Positions 1-7,281 of a DNA stretch of 21,333 bases are shown here, one piece after another. Location: contig CAAGEB010000166.1 of NCBI GenBank assembly GCA_900768705.1, positions 1-21,333 on the forward strand. Direction: 5' to 3'. A program made the translations under genes and the position numbers. The notes under the pieces are model-generated. The model searched no databases. It was not told the origin of the DNA and was given only the letters and a program-made list of their open reading frames with translations. Numbering within the stretch: the stretch's first letter is position 1; every line of letters starts with the position of its first letter. This DNA comes from Oscillospiraceae bacterium. GTDB taxonomy: Bacteria > Bacillota > Clostridia > Oscillospirales > Ruminococcaceae.

Positions 1-240
1 AGATAAAATCAGCAGTGCACGCCGTCTGCTTCTGTCAACAAGCGAAAGCTTTGTAGCGACGGCGTCCGTGCCGTCACTTTGGGCTTTCGCTTCGCAACAT
101 CGTGTTACGCCTCCTCGTTAGGCATACAGCCTTGCTTCGTCGGCTTTCCTTGCAGCCGACGCACCCTGCCGATTTTCTCTGTTCAAACCGGTTTTTAGAG
201 ATGCCCTTAAATTCAACCGCAGAGCAAATCCGAACTTCGA
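1..240. repeat. Hairpin-rich intergenic stretch at left edge
   Basis: No convincing open reading frame is present. The stretch is a chain of inverted repeats: GCGAAAGC (about 42-49) pairs with GCTTTCGC near 84-91 and encloses GACGGC/GCCGTC. GTCGGCT near 138 pairs with AGCCGAC near 154. A GCAACA-tcg-TGTT hairpin near 97 recurs in similar form at 15229-15243. Its style matches the palindrome mosaics at 9067 and 14964, so it is probably the same kind of intergenic repeat, cut by the window edge. Function is unknown. Confidence 0.4.
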
Positions 241-250
241 ACAATAGCCC

Positions 251-278
251 AAAATAAAAACTCCGCCTTAAAGCGGAG
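251..278 (-). terminator. Rho-independent terminator of a minus-strand transcript
   Basis: CTCCGC (261-266) pairs with GCGGAG (273-278). Read on the minus strand, the hairpin is followed by TTTTTATTTT, a good U-tract. On the plus strand the following bases are poor in T. It therefore ends a transcript coming from the 300-650 region. Confidence 0.7.
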
Positions 279-648
279 CATTAATTAAATTCTAAAATTA
301 TCTTTCTTATGCTGTCATGGTACATGGGCGGCAATCAGCAGTCAGCAATTTCACTCGATCAAAACGGTGAACCTTAACATAAGTGCCGGGCTTACCGTTA
401 AGTATTGCGCTGTTTACCGAATTCTGCATTGAAAACCTGCCTGCGCACCGGTGCATTTTTTTGTGCCGTTTCTGTCGGTCAGCCGTAAAGCGACGCAGAT
501 TTCCTATGCATCGGAATATCTGCACGAATCACGGCACCCTCGGCTGCAGCCTTCGGGCTTGACGGACAAAGCCGACGATAGATTAAAGCGCTTGCGAAAA
601 TGGGCGTCATTCCCGATAATGCGCACAGATTCCCTCGCACTGTCATCC
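251..648 (-). ncRNA. Orphan transcription unit, candidate non-coding RNA or short-ORF mRNA
   Basis: A consensus minus-strand promoter (655-683) and a minus-strand terminator (251-278) frame about 390 nt with no recognisable gene. Inside are local stems, for example GCAGAT...TTCC with GGAA..ATCTGC around 493-523 enclosed by GCCGT/ACGGC. The only ORFs are weak. One of 40 codons ends at 307 and contains YVKVHRFDRVKLLTAD; one of 72 codons in the same frame would need a GTG start at 525. Neither has a strong ribosome binding site. I do not recognise tmRNA, RNase P RNA, 6S or a riboswitch. An unannotated structured RNA or a small peptide gene are both possible. Confidence 0.35.
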
Positions 649-654
649 ATTTTT

Positions 655-683
655 ATTTTACTTTATTTTTCGCCAAAAGTCAA
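655..683 (-). promoter_or_regulatory. Sigma-A promoter for the orphan minus-strand unit
   Basis: On the minus strand, TTGACT (683-678) is separated by exactly 17 nt from TAAAAT (660-655). It has the same boxes as the thrS promoter that fires the other way 20 bp distant. Confidence 0.6.
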
Positions 684-702
684 GTGTTTTTTATCAAAAT
701 GC

Positions 703-731
703 TTGACTTTTTAAAGCAAAAGATGTAAAAT
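703..731 (+). promoter_or_regulatory. Sigma-A promoter of thrS
   Basis: TTGACT (703-708), a 17-nt spacer and TAAAAT (726-731) place the transcription start near 738, about 70 nt before the thrS start codon. The -35 box lies in one arm of a 10-bp inverted repeat (675-684 and 702-711) that also contains the -35 box of the divergent promoter. Confidence 0.7.
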
Positions 732-771
732 GATAATGTATATCTCTCACGGGAGATTAATAATTATTGCC

Positions 772-803
772 GGATAGGCGTTTGTATAGCTTATCCAAGG
801 AGG
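772..803 (+). promoter_or_regulatory. Leader hairpin abutting the thrS ribosome binding site
   Basis: GGATAGGC (772-779) pairs with GCTTATCC (789-796), eight pairs including one G-T, with a 9-nt loop. The Shine-Dalgarno AAGGAGG (797-803) follows with no gap. A smaller ATCTC/GGAGAT hairpin lies at about 742-756. There is no T-box consensus. A translational control role is possible but is inference. Confidence 0.4.
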
Positions 804-808
804 TTCTT

Positions 809-2749
809 ATGATTAAGGTTACACTGAAAAACGGAGAAGTGAAGGAGTTTGAAGCTCCGCTTTCTGCCTTTGACGCAGCAAGAGAGCTGGGACTTGCAAA
901 AACAGCCTGCGCCGCAGAAATCGACGGCAAGGTCTGCGATATGCGAACTATGCTCACTGACGGCTGCACGCTTGATTTGCTTACATTTGAGGACGAAGCG
1001 GGTCAGCGGGCATTTAATCACACTGCTTCCCACATTCTTGCGCAGGCGGTTAAAAGACTTTTCCCGAATACAAAGCTGGCAATCGGTCCCGCTATCGAAA
1101 ACGGTTTTTATTATGATTTTGACACCGATGTTCCTTTTACGGCAGAAACTCTGACTCAGATTGAAGCCGAAATGAAAAAAATCGTCAAGGAAAGCATTAA
1201 ACTGGAACAGTTTACCATGTCTCCCGACGAAGCAATAAAATATCTTGAGGAACAGGGCGAACCTTATAAAGTGGAGCTTTGCAGGGAACACGCAGACAAG
1301 GGAGAGCCTATTTCCTTCTACAAGCAGGGAGATTTTACCGATCTCTGCGCAGGTCCCCACCTTATGTCCACTTCCTCTGTCAAGGCATTCAAGCTCACCT
1401 CCGCTACCGGTGCTTACTGGCGAGGCAGTGAAAAGAACAAAATGCTCACCCGCATATACGGTACTGCCTTTCCCTCAAAGGACGCCCTCAACAGCTATCT
1501 TACCGCCGTTGAGGAAGCAAAGAAGCGGGATCACAACAAAATAGGCAGGGAGCTGGAATATTTCACCACCGTTGATGTTATCGGTCAGGGTCTGCCTGTA
1601 CTTCTCCCGAAAGGCGCAAAGACAATTCAGGTGCTTCAGCGCTGGGTAGAGGATGTGGAATACAAGCACGGCTGTCAGCTGACAAAAACTCCTCTTTTTG
1701 CAAAGAGAGAGTTCTATAAAATCTCCGGACACTGGGATCATTACCTTGACGGAATGTTTATTATGGGCGATCCCTATGACGAGGAAAAGGAGTGCTTTGC
1801 TCTTCGTCCTATGACCTGTCCTTTCCAGTATCAGGTTTTCCTCAACAGACAGCGCAGCTACCGTGATCTGCCCATGAGACTTACCGAGACCTCCACCCTG
1901 TTCAGAAACGAGGACAGCGGCGAAATGCACGGTCTTATCAGAGTGAGACAGTTTACCATTTCCGAAGGACACTATATTCTCCGCCCCGAACAGCTGGAGG
2001 AGGAATTCAAGGAATGTCTGGATCTGGCAAAGTATATGCTGGGAACAGTAGGTTTGCTGGAGGATTGCACCTTCCGCTTCTCACAGTGGGATCCTGCCAA
2101 CCCGAAGAATAAATACGAAGGCACTCCCGAGCAGTGGGAAGTAGCTCAGGCGACAATGAAGCAGATTTTGGATGATCTGGGAGTAAATTACACCATTGGA
2201 ATAGACGAAGCTGCTTTCTACGGTCCCAAGCTTGATATTCAGTACAAAAATGTTTTCGGCAAGGAGGATACGCTGGTAACAATCCAGATTGATATGCTGC
2301 TTGCAAAGCGTTTCGGTATGGAATATGTGGATGTGGACGGAACAAAGAAGAACCCCTATATCATTCACCGTACCAGTCTCGGCTGCTATGAGAGAACGCT
2401 TGCATACCTGCTGGAGAAATACGCCGGCGCTCTGCCGCTGTGGATGGCTCCCGAGCAGGTAAGAATTCTTCCCGTTACCGACCGTGCCAAGGAATACGGC
2501 GAAAAAATATCCGAGCGGCTGGAAAATATGGGCGTTCGCACCACTGTTGATAACCGCAATGAAAAGATTGGATATAAAATTCGTCAGGCACAGCTTGAAA
2601 AAATCCCGTATTTCTTTATTGTCGGAGACAAGGAAGTCGAGGATAACACCGTTTCGCTCCGTTCCAGAAAGGACGGCGATTTGGGTGCGTCTCCTCTTGA
2701 TGAAGTTATCAATAAGATTATGCGGGAAATTGCCGACAAGGTAAGATAA
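809..2749 (+). CDS. thrS: Threonyl-tRNA synthetase
   Basis: This class II synthetase of 646 residues attaches threonine to tRNA-Thr in the cytoplasm. In order it has an N-terminal TGS domain (about 1-60), the editing/SAD domain with HTASH at 71-75 (the HxxxH site) and LCAGPH at 179-184, the catalytic core (about 245-540) and a C-terminal anticodon-binding domain (about 546-646). The expected catalytic zinc ligands are visible as C337 in RPMTCP, H388 in SEGHYI and H520 in IIHRTS. Length is normal for the family. The ATG at 809 is chosen because AAGGAGG ends 5 nt upstream. An in-frame start at 767 would lie inside the leader hairpin. It is the first gene of an operon with the SseB-like gene 10 nt downstream. 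No T-box precedes it, unlike many Firmicute synthetase genes. Confidence 0.97.
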   Translation: MIKVTLKNGEVKEFEAPLSAFDAARELGLAKTACAAEIDGKVCDMRTMLTDGCTLDLLTFEDEAGQRAFNHTASHILAQAVKRLFPNTKLAIGPAIENGFYYDFDTDVPFTAETLTQIEAEMKKIVKESIKLEQFTMSPDEAIKYLEEQGEPYKVELCREHADKGEPISFYKQGDFTDLCAGPHLMSTSSVKAFKLTSATGAYWRGSEKNKMLTRIYGTAFPSKDALNSYLTAVEEAKKRDHNKIGRELEYFTTVDVIGQGLPVLLPKGAKTIQVLQRWVEDVEYKHGCQLTKTPLFAKREFYKISGHWDHYLDGMFIMGDPYDEEKECFALRPMTCPFQYQVFLNRQRSYRDLPMRLTETSTLFRNEDSGEMHGLIRVRQFTISEGHYILRPEQLEEEFKECLDLAKYMLGTVGLLEDCTFRFSQWDPANPKNKYEGTPEQWEVAQATMKQILDDLGVNYTIGIDEAAFYGPKLDIQYKNVFGKEDTLVTIQIDMLLAKRFGMEYVDVDGTKKNPYIIHRTSLGCYERTLAYLLEKYAGALPLWMAPEQVRILPVTDRAKEYGEKISERLENMGVRTTVDNRNEKIGYKIRQAQLEKIPYFFIVGDKEVEDNTVSLRSRKDGDLGASPLDEVINKIMREIADKVR

Positions 2750-2759
2750 GGGAGGATTT

Positions 2760-3236
2760 ATGGCAGAGCTTGATTGGATTGAGGACTTGAAGGACTTCAA
2801 CAAGGATTTGGAGCAGCGCATTCTTGAAGCCAACGAGGATAAAACCCTTGTAAAATGGAATAAACTCCTTCCGGATTTGATGAAGTCGGAGGTTCTGATG
2901 GTAGGCTCTTTTTCCGAGTCTGCCAACGGTCAGGGCGATAAAACGCTCAATATTCTCATGATGCAGAAGGACGGTCATGTTATCGTTCCGTTCTTCACCA
3001 GCCCTCAAAGAATAAGCGTTCTTGTAAAGCCCGGGAATGCTCAGTTTGATGTTATGAAGGTAAATACGGTGCGGTTCTTTCAGTCAATAAAGGGAAGACC
3101 CGCCGTACTTAACCCTATGTCTCCGTATGTGCGAGTGTTCTCTCCCTTTGATATGAGAATTCTGACGGCTGAAAATATCGACAGCATTCCGTCTCTCGAG
3201 CCTAAAAAAGAAGACAAAACTGAAAATTCAGATTGA
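2760..3236 (+). CDS. SseB-like N-terminal domain protein
   Basis: This 158-residue protein resembles the SseB N-terminal domain family. The visible pattern is an amphipathic start (LDWIEDLKDFNKDLEQRI), a strand-rich centre with VIVPFFTSPQRISVL, then AVLNPMSPYVRVFSPFDMRIL, which matches the usual run of this domain in which a small fold reports values and compares them with a limit. The biochemical function of stand-alone SseB-like proteins is not settled. The C-terminus is charged and probably disordered (PKKEDKTENSD). A GGGAGGA site lies just before the ATG, and the thrS stop is 10 nt upstream, so translation is likely coupled. It sits between thrS and a glycosyltransferase in one operon. 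No signal peptide or membrane segment is seen. Confidence 0.75.
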   Translation: MAELDWIEDLKDFNKDLEQRILEANEDKTLVKWNKLLPDLMKSEVLMVGSFSESANGQGDKTLNILMMQKDGHVIVPFFTSPQRISVLVKPGNAQFDVMKVNTVRFFQSIKGRPAVLNPMSPYVRVFSPFDMRILTAENIDSIPSLEPKKEDKTENSD

Positions 3237-3267
3237 AAATCGCTGCGGTATTTGAGGAGTACGGATT

Positions 3268-4209
3268 TTGAAAACATTGGACAAAACTTTGAGCATAATT
3301 GTACCCTGTTACAATGAAGAAGAAAGCGTCCCCCTGTTTTATGAGGAAACAATAAAACAGGAGAGCTATTTTCACGAAAATGGCGTGGAGCTGGAATTCA
3401 TCTTTGTAAATGACGGTTCCAAGGATAAAACTGTCCAAGCTGTTAAAGAGCTTCGCAGTAAGGACGAGCGGGTGCATTTGATTTCCTTTTCCCGCAATTT
3501 CGGAAAAGAGGCGGCAATTTATGCGGGATTTGAAAAAGCAGAGGGCGACTATGTGGTGCTGATGGACGCAGATCTCCAGGATCCTCCCGCTCTGCTTCCG
3601 GAAATGTTTTCCTATATTCAGCAGGGCTATGACTCCGTGGCTACAAGGCGGGTAAACCGCAAGGGAGAGCCGCCGATACGCTCATTCTTTGCACGGAGAT
3701 TTTACGGGCTGATGAGGAAAATCTCCAAAACCGATATTGTGGACGGAGCCCGTGATTACCGTATGATGACAAAGCAGGTACGGGACGCTATCCTTTCTAT
3801 GACTGAATACAACCGCTTTTCCAAGGGCATTTTCGGCTGGGTAGGCTTTGACACTAAATGGCTGGAATACGAAAATGTGAAGCGGGCGGCGGGAGAAACG
3901 AAATGGTCTTTCTGGAAGCTGTTTTTGTACTCTCTGGACGGAATTATGGCATTTTCCACGGTTCCCCTGTCAATTGCCTCGGTACTGGGTATTCTTTTCT
4001 GCATTGTGGCGTTTGCATTCCTGCTGTTTATTTTCATACGGGCGTTGGTCTGCGGCGATCAGGTTGCAGGGTGGCCGTCCACCGTGTGTATTATTACATT
4101 TATCGGCGGGATTCAGCTGCTGTGTCTGGGCATTATGGGGCAATATCTCAGCAAGCTGTACCTTGAGGTTAAGAACAGACCGAAGTATCTTATTAAAGAA
4201 GAATTTTAA
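3268..4209 (+). CDS. Membrane-anchored family 2 glycosyltransferase (GtrB/DPM1-like)
   Basis: This 313-residue protein probably transfers a sugar from a nucleotide sugar to polyprenyl phosphate at the inner face of the membrane, as GtrB/DPM1-type enzymes do. The GT-A domain (about 1-215) shows SIIVPCYNEEES at the start, FVNDGSKDKT at 47-55 and the metal-binding DAD at 100-102 followed by LQDPP. Two hydrophobic segments follow (about 232-260 and 271-296), the usual pair for this subfamily. The start is TTG at 3268: GAGGAG (3254-3259) is 8 nt upstream and no ATG precedes the conserved SIIVPCYNEE. It is the third gene of the thrS operon, 31 nt after the SseB-like gene. Its TAA stop is the first three bases of the 4207-4258 palindrome. 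The sugar and acceptor cannot be told from sequence. Confidence 0.9.
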   Translation: MKTLDKTLSIIVPCYNEEESVPLFYEETIKQESYFHENGVELEFIFVNDGSKDKTVQAVKELRSKDERVHLISFSRNFGKEAAIYAGFEKAEGDYVVLMDADLQDPPALLPEMFSYIQQGYDSVATRRVNRKGEPPIRSFFARRFYGLMRKISKTDIVDGARDYRMMTKQVRDAILSMTEYNRFSKGIFGWVGFDTKWLEYENVKRAAGETKWSFWKLFLYSLDGIMAFSTVPLSIASVLGILFCIVAFAFLLFIFIRALVCGDQVAGWPSTVCIITFIGGIQLLCLGIMGQYLSKLYLEVKNRPKYLIKEEF

Positions 4210-4258
4210 GGCAACACCGCACAAAGCCGTAAGGCGTTCTTTGTGCGGTGTTGCCTTA
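4207..4258. repeat. Palindromic repeat with 20-bp perfect arms, terminator-like
   Basis: TAAGGCAACACCGCACAAAG (4207-4226) is the exact reverse complement of 4239-4258, with a 12-nt loop (4227-4238). It forms the stop codon of the upstream glycosyltransferase gene and lies between two convergent genes, where it can act as a terminator although neither side has a strong T-tract. The same left arm recurs at 21216-21235, there followed by the exact reverse complement of the 12-nt loop. It is therefore a dispersed element and not just a local hairpin. It resembles a MITE or an intergenic palindromic unit. Confidence 0.85.
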
Positions 4259-4276
4259 GGTTGTTTCCTGTCGCCC

Positions 4277-4666
4277 CTAACCTCTTATCTCCGATATCAG
4301 CCCGATAACCGGCTTGATAATCAGGAAAATTATCAGCAGCCAGATTATTACAATGGGAATTGCATAATACCACTTTTTCGGCTTACCGTTCTCCCATATA
4401 CCATCTGAGACTTTTCTGCTTCTTTCTATAACATTTTGGGGTATCAGCTTTATCGTCAATGCAACAAGCGCAGGAAGCAGAATAAGGTCGTCCAGATACC
4501 CAAGCACGGGAATAAAATCCGGTATCAGATCTATGGGCGAAAGCGCATAGGCTACGGTTATCCCCGCCAGAATTTTTGCAATTGCGGGAGTTTCTTTGTC
4601 CTTCAGTGCTATGAAAATCATTGGAATATCTTTCTTCAGCTTCCTGCTGCGTTCTTTCAGATTCAT
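4277..4666 (-). CDS. DUF1232 (YkvA-type) small membrane protein
   Basis: This 129-residue protein belongs to the DUF1232 family. The signature lies at about 31-65: KILAGITVAYALSPIDLIPD followed by FIPVLGYLDDLIL, matching the family core YxxSPxDLIPDxIPxxGxxDD. A basic N-terminus precedes it. A strongly hydrophobic segment sits at about 100-123, so it should be membrane bound. Biochemical function is unknown for the family. The ATG at 4666 is chosen because GGGAGA lies 5 nt upstream; the in-frame upstream start at 4684 is a TTG that overlaps that site. The gene is alone and convergent to the glycosyltransferase. I found no convincing minus-strand promoter in 4667-4860. Confidence 0.85.
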   Translation of the reverse strand: MNLKERSRKLKKDIPMIFIALKDKETPAIAKILAGITVAYALSPIDLIPDFIPVLGYLDDLILLPALVALTIKLIPQNVIERSRKVSDGIWENGKPKKWYYAIPIVIIWLLIIFLIIKPVIGLISEIRG

Positions 4667-4867
4667 ATTTGTCTCCCGCAGCAATAAAAAACACCTTTTA
4701 TGGATGTCGTTATAATTTGTTTGCTTTTAAAGTAATTATAGCATATATTCCAATGAAATGCCCGACAATTTTCTTGTTTTTCGGAGTATTCGAGTAAAAA
4801 TAACAGCAAATAATTTGTGTAATGTTCACAAAATAAAGGATAATTTTTAAAAAGGGTTTTACAAGCC

Positions 4868-4896
4868 TTGAAAAAAGCCGGGAAATGTTGTATAAT
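4868..4896 (+). promoter_or_regulatory. Sigma-A promoter of the EAL-HDOD operon
   Basis: TTGAAA (4868-4873), a 17-nt spacer and a perfect TATAAT (4891-4896) lie 34 bases before the ATG at 4930. The ribosome binding site AGGAGG precedes the ATG. It is among the best promoters in the window. Confidence 0.8.
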
Positions 4897-4929
4897 ATAT
4901 GATGTATAGACATAAAAGGAGGTTGCTGT

Positions 4930-6141
4930 ATGGATGTTTTTATGGCACGACAGCCTATTTTCAACAGCGATAATGAGGTTTACGCCTATGAGTTGCTCTA
5001 TCGCAGCAACGGTCACGAAAATTGCTACAACGGTGTCTCGGGAGATGAATCCACCGCCGATGTGTGCAATGCTTTTTTCGGTCTGGACATTCGCCAGATA
5101 ATAGGAAACTCCCGTGCCTTTATAAACTTTACAGGCAATCTTCTGAAACGGGGAATTCCCAAAATGATTTCTCCCGAAATTCTGGTAGTTGAAGTTCTGG
5201 AAAATCAGATGATGGACGAACAGATCCTTGAAGCCTGCCATGATCTCAAGGAGCGGGGATATATGCTTGCTCTTGATGATTTTGAATACAGCAGTGCGTA
5301 TGACGAGTTGTTTCAGCTGGGCGATCTTGTAAAAATAGACTTCCGCACGCCTATGAAATCCATTGAAGAAACAGCCTATGTCTGCCGTTATTCCAACAAG
5401 ATTATGCTGGCGGAAAAGGTTGAATCCCGGGAAGAATTTGAATATGCAAAAAAGCTCGGCTGCACCTTTATGCAGGGTTTTTATTTTGCGAAGCCCATGA
5501 TTATGTCGGGAAACAGCATTCAGCCGCTGCCGGTAAATCTTATGGAAGTAATGCAGCTTATGGCGCAGCCCGAGCCTGAAATAGACGAAATCGTGGAGGT
5601 TCTGTCCCGGGACTCGGCTATTTGTCAGCGCATACTCCGACTGATAAATTCTGTCTATTTCGGGGTTTCAAACAAAGTTTCCTCTATAAATCAGGCGGTG
5701 TTGATTCTGGGTCTTGATTATCTGCGGGAATGGGTCTATCTTATGGGAATGCAGCGCATTACACACAACGAAAATGTTGAAGCTCTGAGAATGTCGCTGC
5801 TTATGGCAAAGTTTTGCCGCAGACTGGCGCAGCTTATTCCGGCAGCAAAGGGAAATGCGGAATCCTTCTATCTGATGGGGCTGCTTTCTATGGTTGTATT
5901 CAGCGGGGACAGATTTCTGGCTCAGGCTCTGGACGAATTTCCGCTTACCAACGATATAAAGAAAGGTCTGCTTCGCAGAGGCGGCATTTACAGCGATGTA
6001 TTTGAAATGGCTCTGAATTACATAAGGGGTAATTGGGACGCATACGAGCAGATTGCCGGTCACTACTGCATTGACAATAATACCATCTCCGATATATTCG
6101 TTGAATGCACACAGGAAGTGGAACACATACAAATGGCGTAA
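4930..6141 (+). CDS. EAL-HDOD signal transduction protein (YuxH-like)
   Basis: This 403-residue protein has an N-terminal EAL domain (about 1-195), the fold of cyclic-di-GMP phosphodiesterases, and a C-terminal HDOD domain (about 200-403) with LSRDSAICQRILRLINS at 225-241. YuxH-like proteins are often called degenerate, yet here most residues expected for metal and c-di-GMP binding can be matched: E21 in YELLYR (the EAL position), N67 in FINFTGN, E88, D116-D117 in ALDDFEYS, K135 in VKID, E162 in AEKVES and Q182 in MQGFYF. The loop after DDF differs from the usual DDFGTG. It could bind or hydrolyse c-di-GMP or only sense it. There is no membrane segment or sensor domain. The ATG has AAAAGGAGG upstream. 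It leads an operon with the FkbM gene 15 nt later. Confidence 0.9.
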   Translation: MDVFMARQPIFNSDNEVYAYELLYRSNGHENCYNGVSGDESTADVCNAFFGLDIRQIIGNSRAFINFTGNLLKRGIPKMISPEILVVEVLENQMMDEQILEACHDLKERGYMLALDDFEYSSAYDELFQLGDLVKIDFRTPMKSIEETAYVCRYSNKIMLAEKVESREEFEYAKKLGCTFMQGFYFAKPMIMSGNSIQPLPVNLMEVMQLMAQPEPEIDEIVEVLSRDSAICQRILRLINSVYFGVSNKVSSINQAVLILGLDYLREWVYLMGMQRITHNENVEALRMSLLMAKFCRRLAQLIPAAKGNAESFYLMGLLSMVVFSGDRFLAQALDEFPLTNDIKKGLLRRGGIYSDVFEMALNYIRGNWDAYEQIAGHYCIDNNTISDIFVECTQEVEHIQMA

Positions 6142-6156
6142 TAATGAGGTCGGACT

Positions 6157-7257
6157 ATGGCTTTTTTTCTTGACGAAATAAAGGACTGCCTTTGGGATTA
6201 TCTGGCGGGTACCACAAAGAAAATCGTACTCTACGGTATGGGAGACGGTGCGGAGAAAATCAAATCGGTGCTGGACTCAATAAATGTTCCCACGGCAGAT
6301 ATTATGGCAAGCGATGAATTTGTCCGCGGACACAGCTTTCTGGGTTACAGGGTAAAGAAGCTGTCTGAAATTGAAGAACAGTACGGCGACGATTTTATTG
6401 TTCTCGTATGCTTCGGTTCACAGCTCCCGGAGGTTATGGAACACATTCGCAGAATTGCCGAGAAGCACGAATTATATGCGCCGAATGTTCCGGTGGTGGG
6501 AGAGGGACTGTTCAATCTGGATTATGCTCTTGAACACAGGAATGAGCTGGAAAAAGTCTATAAGCTGCTGGCAGATCAGCAATCCAGAGATGTTTTTGAA
6601 AATGTTATAAGATATAAGCTGAGCGGCAGATTGGAATATCTGTGGAAATGTGAAACGCCGTCGGAGGAAAAGTTCGATCTTCTGAATATCGGCACGGAAG
6701 AAACCTATGTGGATCTGGGTGCCTACAACGGCGATACCATTGTTGAGTTTCTCAACGAGACTTCAATGCAGTTCAGAAAGATATATGCAATGGAGCCGGA
6801 TATTAAAAATTATCGTAAGCTGAAAAGGCGGCTGTATATGATAGGTTCCGCACTGTTGGAAGCGTATAACTGCGGTGCATGGAACGAGGATACCTCTATT
6901 GTATTCAGCCTGAAATCCGGAAGAAGCAGCAGGGCAATTCCCGAGAACACCGAAAACCTCAACCCCGCCCGTTTTCGCAGGGTAAATATGATGAAGGTGG
7001 ATACAATGCTTCAGGGTGACAGTGCCTCCTACATAAAGATTGATGTGGAAGGCAGCGAAGAAAATGCTCTCGAGGGTTCCGCACGGACTATTGAAAGCTT
7101 TACTCCGAAACTGAATGTGGCACTTTATCACCGGAACGAGGATATGTTCAGAATTCCCCTTCTGGTGAATTCATACTCAAAAAAATACAGGCTTTATATG
7201 CGGCATCACCCCTATTTCCCCGACTGGGATACCAATTTGTATGCCGTTGCAAAGTAA
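6157..7257 (+). CDS. FkbM-family methyltransferase with N-terminal Rossmann-like domain
   Basis: This 366-residue protein is a likely S-adenosylmethionine-dependent methyltransferase. Residues about 20-115 form a nucleotide-binding-like unit with KKIVLYGMGDGAEKI and a following VLVCFGSQ, as found fused to sugar or polymer-modifying enzymes. The FkbM domain occupies about 183-345: motif I is ETYVDLGAYNGDTIVEF (182-198), the acidic strand is IYAMEPD (209-215), and YIKIDVEGSEENALEG at 292-307 is the FkbM hallmark. FkbM enzymes usually O-methylate sugars or natural products. The target here is not visible. The ATG follows TGAGGT by 6 nt, and the EAL-HDOD stop is 15 nt upstream, so the two are cotranscribed. 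Methylation of a surface glycan or flagellar or pilus glycan under second-messenger control is a possible but unproven reading. Confidence 0.88.
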   Translation: MAFFLDEIKDCLWDYLAGTTKKIVLYGMGDGAEKIKSVLDSINVPTADIMASDEFVRGHSFLGYRVKKLSEIEEQYGDDFIVLVCFGSQLPEVMEHIRRIAEKHELYAPNVPVVGEGLFNLDYALEHRNELEKVYKLLADQQSRDVFENVIRYKLSGRLEYLWKCETPSEEKFDLLNIGTEETYVDLGAYNGDTIVEFLNETSMQFRKIYAMEPDIKNYRKLKRRLYMIGSALLEAYNCGAWNEDTSIVFSLKSGRSSRAIPENTENLNPARFRRVNMMKVDTMLQGDSASYIKIDVEGSEENALEGSARTIESFTPKLNVALYHRNEDMFRIPLLVNSYSKKYRLYMRHHPYFPDWDTNLYAVAK

Positions 7258-7281
7258 ATTAATGGTGTGGTAAACTGACTT

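Noticed and set aside
251..648. RNase P RNA or tmRNA
   Set aside because: The conserved GAGGAAAGTCC segment of RNase P RNA and the tRNA-like ends and CCA of tmRNA are absent. A lone ACAGAAA is not enough.
451..714. Plus-strand ORF of 87 codons before thrS
   Set aside because: It crosses the divergent promoters, has no ribosome site and no recognisable domain.
738..808. T-box leader for thrS
   Set aside because: The leader is too short and has no AGGGTGG-type T-box sequence or antiterminator.
767..808. Longer thrS N-terminus starting at 767
   Set aside because: The extra 14 codons lie in the leader hairpin, while the ATG at 809 has a perfect ribosome binding site and matches the start of the TGS domain.
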